Shown here piece by piece: positions 13,601 to 14,964 of a stretch of DNA of 14,964 nt. The DNA comes from an uncultured Eubacteriales bacterium. GTDB taxonomy: Bacteria; Bacillota; Clostridia; Oscillospirales; Acutalibacteraceae. The first letter of the stretch is position 1. The number at the start of each line of letters is the position of its first letter. The notes under the pieces are model-generated. The model worked only from the letters and a program-made list of their open reading frames with translations. It made no database searches and was not told the DNA's origin. Where the stretch lies: assembly GCA_910580045.1 (NCBI GenBank), contig CAJTXF010000066.1:1-14964 (forward strand). Reading direction: 5' to 3'. The translations under genes and the position numbers were made by a program.

Positions 13601-14099
13601 CCTCCCCGTCCAGACGGTACTCGTCAATGGGCTTGAGCTGGATGCCATAATACATGTCATCCTCGTTCTCGTCAAAGTCAGGCACTTTCTTCCGCCAGCT
13701 GAATAGGCTCCTGCGCTTTTTCTTCTTTTTCTTGGCTTTCTCCGGCTCGGGCTCCGGGCTGGACTCCGGCTCTGGAAGCGGAGGCTCCTGCACAGGAGGC
13801 TGGGGCTCAGGCTGAGGCGCTGGCTGCTTCTGTGGGGTCTGCGGGGACTGTGTGTTCTGCATGTTCTGCGGGGCCGGGGGAGGAGCAGCAGGCTTCTCCT
13901 CCGCCGGGGACTGCGGCTGAGGCAGAGAGGCCTCCTGATAGGCAGGTTCTTCCTGGGTCATGGGTGCATAAAACCCCGTCTCCGCTGAGAGCTCCTCTGG
14001 CTCCACCTCCACATATTCCGCCCCTGCCGGGAGAGAGCGCTCCCGCTGCTGGCGCTGTTCCTCCAAAATCTCCTCTAGGGTAAAGTCATCCGGTCTCAT
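10629..14099 (-). CDS. Membrane protein with degenerate P1B-type ATPase core and repeat-rich cytosolic N-terminus
   Basis: 1156 residues. Residues 1-600 are hydrophilic and disordered: acidic start (DFTLEEILEE), Pro/Gln/Glu-rich 50-120, Lys-rich KAKKKKKKRR (121-130), and 31-residue tandem repeats at 309-439. Eight membrane segments follow (about 605-627, 639-658, 678-697, 704-723, 798-818, 823-846, 1101-1125, 1129-1152), the order found in heavy-metal P-type ATPases. The loop after segment 6 aligns with their P/N domains: D880 sits where DKTGTLT is expected but reads DAGELFP; GAGV (948-951) and YIGN (961-964) resemble the nucleotide-domain GxG motif; TGDN is TTDP (1032-1035); the HP motif is GP (920-921). 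CPC, TGE and GDGxNDxP motifs are absent. It is therefore inferred to be a pseudo-ATPase. Its ATG overlaps the rlmB stop (ATGA), with AGGAGG 9 bases upstream. Function unknown. The alternative is an unrelated HAD-like membrane protein. Confidence 0.7.
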   Translation of the reverse strand: MRPDDFTLEEILEEQRQQRERSLPAGAEYVEVEPEELSAETGFYAPMTQEEPAYQEASLPQPQSPAEEKPAAPPPAPQNMQNTQSPQTPQKQPAPQPEPQPPVQEPPLPEPESSPEPEPEKAKKKKKKRRSLFSWRKKVPDFDENEDDMYYGIQLKPIDEYRLDGEAPPLGEEGYKALFDDSMSIDGEVEENFQRLQQERRRRVAEAVQSVGMDEEQIADEFGVAAPAPVTSFAADPYAQQHGLAPEGAAAQGEIADLQRAMLEGSQTMELKLNVLNSTIELQKIEDSQAVSEDVVEEILASAAAQRLEHSEPVGTYQEAPQPPQAEYTPREPAAAQRPEYSKPVNPYREAPQPPQAEYVPREPAAGQRPEYSEPVGTYQEAPQPPQAEYVPREPAAAQRPEYSEPVGTYQEAPQPPQAEYSEPVGTYQEAPQPPQAEYAPQRPPEPEPVRAYREEPQQAAPPQPPQEKTRELSQEEMAAMRAARQDKQAQQEAGAAPRPEPPRPVQEVPYVNNIFEYRSRNIPTHIINADALQSAILSESESLQRLKDMAEGKPAPRRRPRKKPDEDLPEAPPPAENTGESIDDYTGPEDARSISNELRGEMHGLSLRMMITGACTVLLALVSIVCRSRFSPKGSDSWPLAYVVLSLVFLVVAVGMCYKTVGGGLKALFTAKTSSDSGVAIAAAAALVQTVSAIFFRDRLAEGGLHLYAMVVSGLLFLNTAGKLTLIRRIHSNFRFLASREDKYAVRLFDDYNTSLKMTKDCVAEKPLIAYQCRTGFLKRFLELSYLPDPSESASQTLAPLGLLASLCLCVACLLITKDVPSSIGAFTAACTASVAAANMLSVNLPVSNMCKTIRRAGGMAVGYEAVERLGDVNAVIADAGELFPTGTVKLDGIKTFGARVFSEEAIMAASALMREVGGPLTGVFDQVISENEDVLPQVEKFTYESGAGVVGRVDGRTVYIGNRGLLINHRLEAPSREEETQYASGSKNLIYIAVDAQVAALLVLSYAADRRRKNELQRLEDSGISVLVRTTDPNVTVALVSRLFGIDSASVGILDGPLGETAQSLIGETVPRADALAATKGRMESLMSLVAACVEQKRTAGILVAIQTTAAILGFVLVAALSCFNSVSTLSALILFVYQLFFVAVLTILPRFRR
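12783..13175 (-). repeat. 93-bp in-frame tandem repeats in the membrane protein gene
   Basis: Encodes residues 309-439. The unit is 31 residues: EYSEPVGTYQEAPQPPQAEY followed by VPREPAAAQRP. Three full units (309-339, 340-370, 371-401) are followed by an 18-residue short unit (402-419) and a final partial unit that diverges into APQRPPEPEP. The second unit is the most diverged (KPVNPYRE). Near-identity of the other units at DNA level suggests recent duplication and likely copy-number variation between strains. Confidence 0.9.
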
Positions 14100-14872
14100 A
14101 CTGTCTGGCCTCCTCTCATGCGCTGGCGCACCGCTTCATAGCACAAAATACCCGCCGCCACCGAAGCGTTCAGCGAGTTCACCTGGCCCCGGATGGGCAG
14201 GGAGACAGTGAGGTCACATTTCTCCTTCACCAGGCGGCTGACACCCCGGCCCTCTGAGCCAATCACAATGGCTGTGGGGCCCGTCAAATCCGCCTGGCAC
14301 CAGGGCTGGCCGTCCATATCCGCCGCAAATACCCACAGGCCCTGGGCTTTCAGCTGGTCCACACAGACCGCCAGGTTCTGCACCCGGGCCACCGGCACAT
14401 ATTCCGCCGCCCCGGCAGAGGCCTTGCTCACTGTGTAAGTCAGGCCCACGCTGCGGCGCTTGGGGATAATCACGCCATGGGCCCCGGAACACTCTGCCGA
14501 GCGGAGCACAGCCCCCAGATTGTGCGGGTCTTCCAGGCCATCACACAAAATGAGCAGGGGAGGCTCCTCCCGGGAGCTGGCCAGGGCCAGCATATCCTCC
14601 ACCGCGGCATATTCCTGAGCGGCGGCCACTGCCAGCACGCCCTGATGATTGGCCCCATTGCACATATGGTCCAGCTTGCGGGAATCGGCCTCCTTAATCG
14701 GGATGCCGGCAGCCTTTGCTTTGGCAATGAGGGCCGGTATCTGGCCGGAATGCTGGCCTTTGGCCACATAGAGGCAGTCAATGGCCCGGCCGGAGCGCAG
14801 GGCCTCGGCCACAGGGTTTCGGCCGGGGATGATTCCCGCGCCGTAGAGCTGTTCATTATTTTCCAAGTTCAT
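14096..14872 (-). CDS. rlmB: 23S rRNA (guanosine-2'-O-)-methyltransferase RlmB, TrmH/SPOUT family
   Basis: 258 residues, usual family length. Residues 10-85 are the L30e-like RNA-binding domain (GAGIIPGRNPVAEAL). Residues 105-250 are the trefoil-knot SPOUT domain with all three motifs: motif 1 DGLEDPHNLGAVLRSA (111-126; N118 and R124), motif 2 IGSEGRG (204-210), and motif 3 LPIRGQVNSLNASVAAG (225-241). RlmB methylates G2251 (E. coli numbering) in the peptidyl-transferase P loop, using S-adenosylmethionine. The start is the ATG at 14872 with GAGGGG just upstream; an in-frame ATG at 14920 is rejected because it overlaps the -10 box, so the transcript would begin after it. It is the first gene of an operon with the pseudo-ATPase. 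A TrmH-family enzyme with a different rRNA/tRNA target cannot be excluded. Confidence 0.92.
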   Translation of the reverse strand: MNLENNEQLYGAGIIPGRNPVAEALRSGRAIDCLYVAKGQHSGQIPALIAKAKAAGIPIKEADSRKLDHMCNGANHQGVLAVAAAQEYAAVEDMLALASSREEPPLLILCDGLEDPHNLGAVLRSAECSGAHGVIIPKRRSVGLTYTVSKASAGAAEYVPVARVQNLAVCVDQLKAQGLWVFAADMDGQPWCQADLTGPTAIVIGSEGRGVSRLVKEKCDLTVSLPIRGQVNSLNASVAAGILCYEAVRQRMRGGQTV

Positions 14873-14918
14873 TTCCCCTCTTTGGGATATTCGGGCGTAA
14901 CTGGGCATAGTTTTAGAC

Positions 14919-14927
14919 ATTATAGCA
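14919..14927 (-). promoter_or_regulatory. Extended -10 promoter of rlmB operon
   Basis: On the - strand TGCTATAAT: a perfect TATAAT (14924-14919) preceded by the TGn extension. No good -35 box is found 16-18 bases upstream, which fits an extended -10 promoter. Initiation is expected near 14912, giving a leader of about 40 bases. It overlaps an upstream in-frame ATG at 14920 and so settles the rlmB start at 14872. Confidence 0.65.
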
Positions 14928-14964
14928 TAGCTCCAAGCCGCTTTGCGCCTTGGGAAATTGCATT

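Noticed and set aside
12522..13706. 394-codon open frame on the + strand, Leu/Arg/Gly-rich with repeats
   Set aside because: It is the antisense reading of the Pro/Gln/Glu repeat region of the membrane protein; its repeats are the same 93-bp units.
14873..14920. 16-residue N-terminal extension of RlmB
   Set aside because: Its ATG is part of the TATAATG of the promoter, so it would not be in the transcript.

Overview
The window looks like chromosomal DNA from a G+C-rich, monoderm member of the Clostridia, most likely Oscillospiraceae-like. The basis is SLH-domain surface anchoring, strong AGGAGG-type ribosome binding sites, promoters with TTGAnn/TATAAT-like boxes, and a gene content (FliK-like plus stand-alone FlhB C-terminal-like pair, EF-G-like factor, RlmB) typical of Firmicutes. 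The species cannot be named from the sequence. No gene is cut by the window edges, but the left edge falls inside a palindromic repeat element.

Left arm, + strand: a repeat element (1-56) is followed by a promoter (71-99) and a tight three-gene operon. The genes are a FliK-like protein (149-1576), a small FlhB C-terminal-domain-like protein (1557-1937, overlapping start) and a PilZ protein with both c-di-GMP-binding motifs (1941-2558). A second promoter (2583-2611) and an intrinsic terminator (2675-2699) lie ahead of a 1784-residue secreted protein with three SLH domains and many beta-sandwich-like modules (2759-8113). It ends at a strong bidirectional terminator (8141-8171), shared with the convergent gene on the other side.

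Right arm, - strand: an operon starting at an extended -10 promoter (14919-14927) encodes RlmB (14872-14096). RlmB is translationally coupled by an ATGA overlap to a 1156-residue membrane protein (14099-10629), which ends at a terminator (10608-10579). That protein has a 600-residue Pro/Gln/Glu-rich cytosolic region with 31-residue tandem repeats, followed by what looks like a catalytically dead P1B-type ATPase core. Next on the same strand is an independent EF-G-like GTPase (10280-8208) with its own near-consensus promoter (10406-10378). A second, inverted copy of the left-edge repeat (10440-10498) lies just upstream of that promoter, so each copy precedes a promoter in the same orientation.

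As a whole the window combines cell-surface and export functions (FliK/FlhB-like proteins, a c-di-GMP receptor, an SLH surface protein) with ribosome-related functions (RlmB, EF-G-like factor). The strongest candidates for undescribed biology are the pseudo-P-type ATPase with its repeat-rich cytosolic tail, the FliK-like/FlhB-like/PilZ operon with no other flagellar gene nearby, and the promoter-proximal palindromic repeat.
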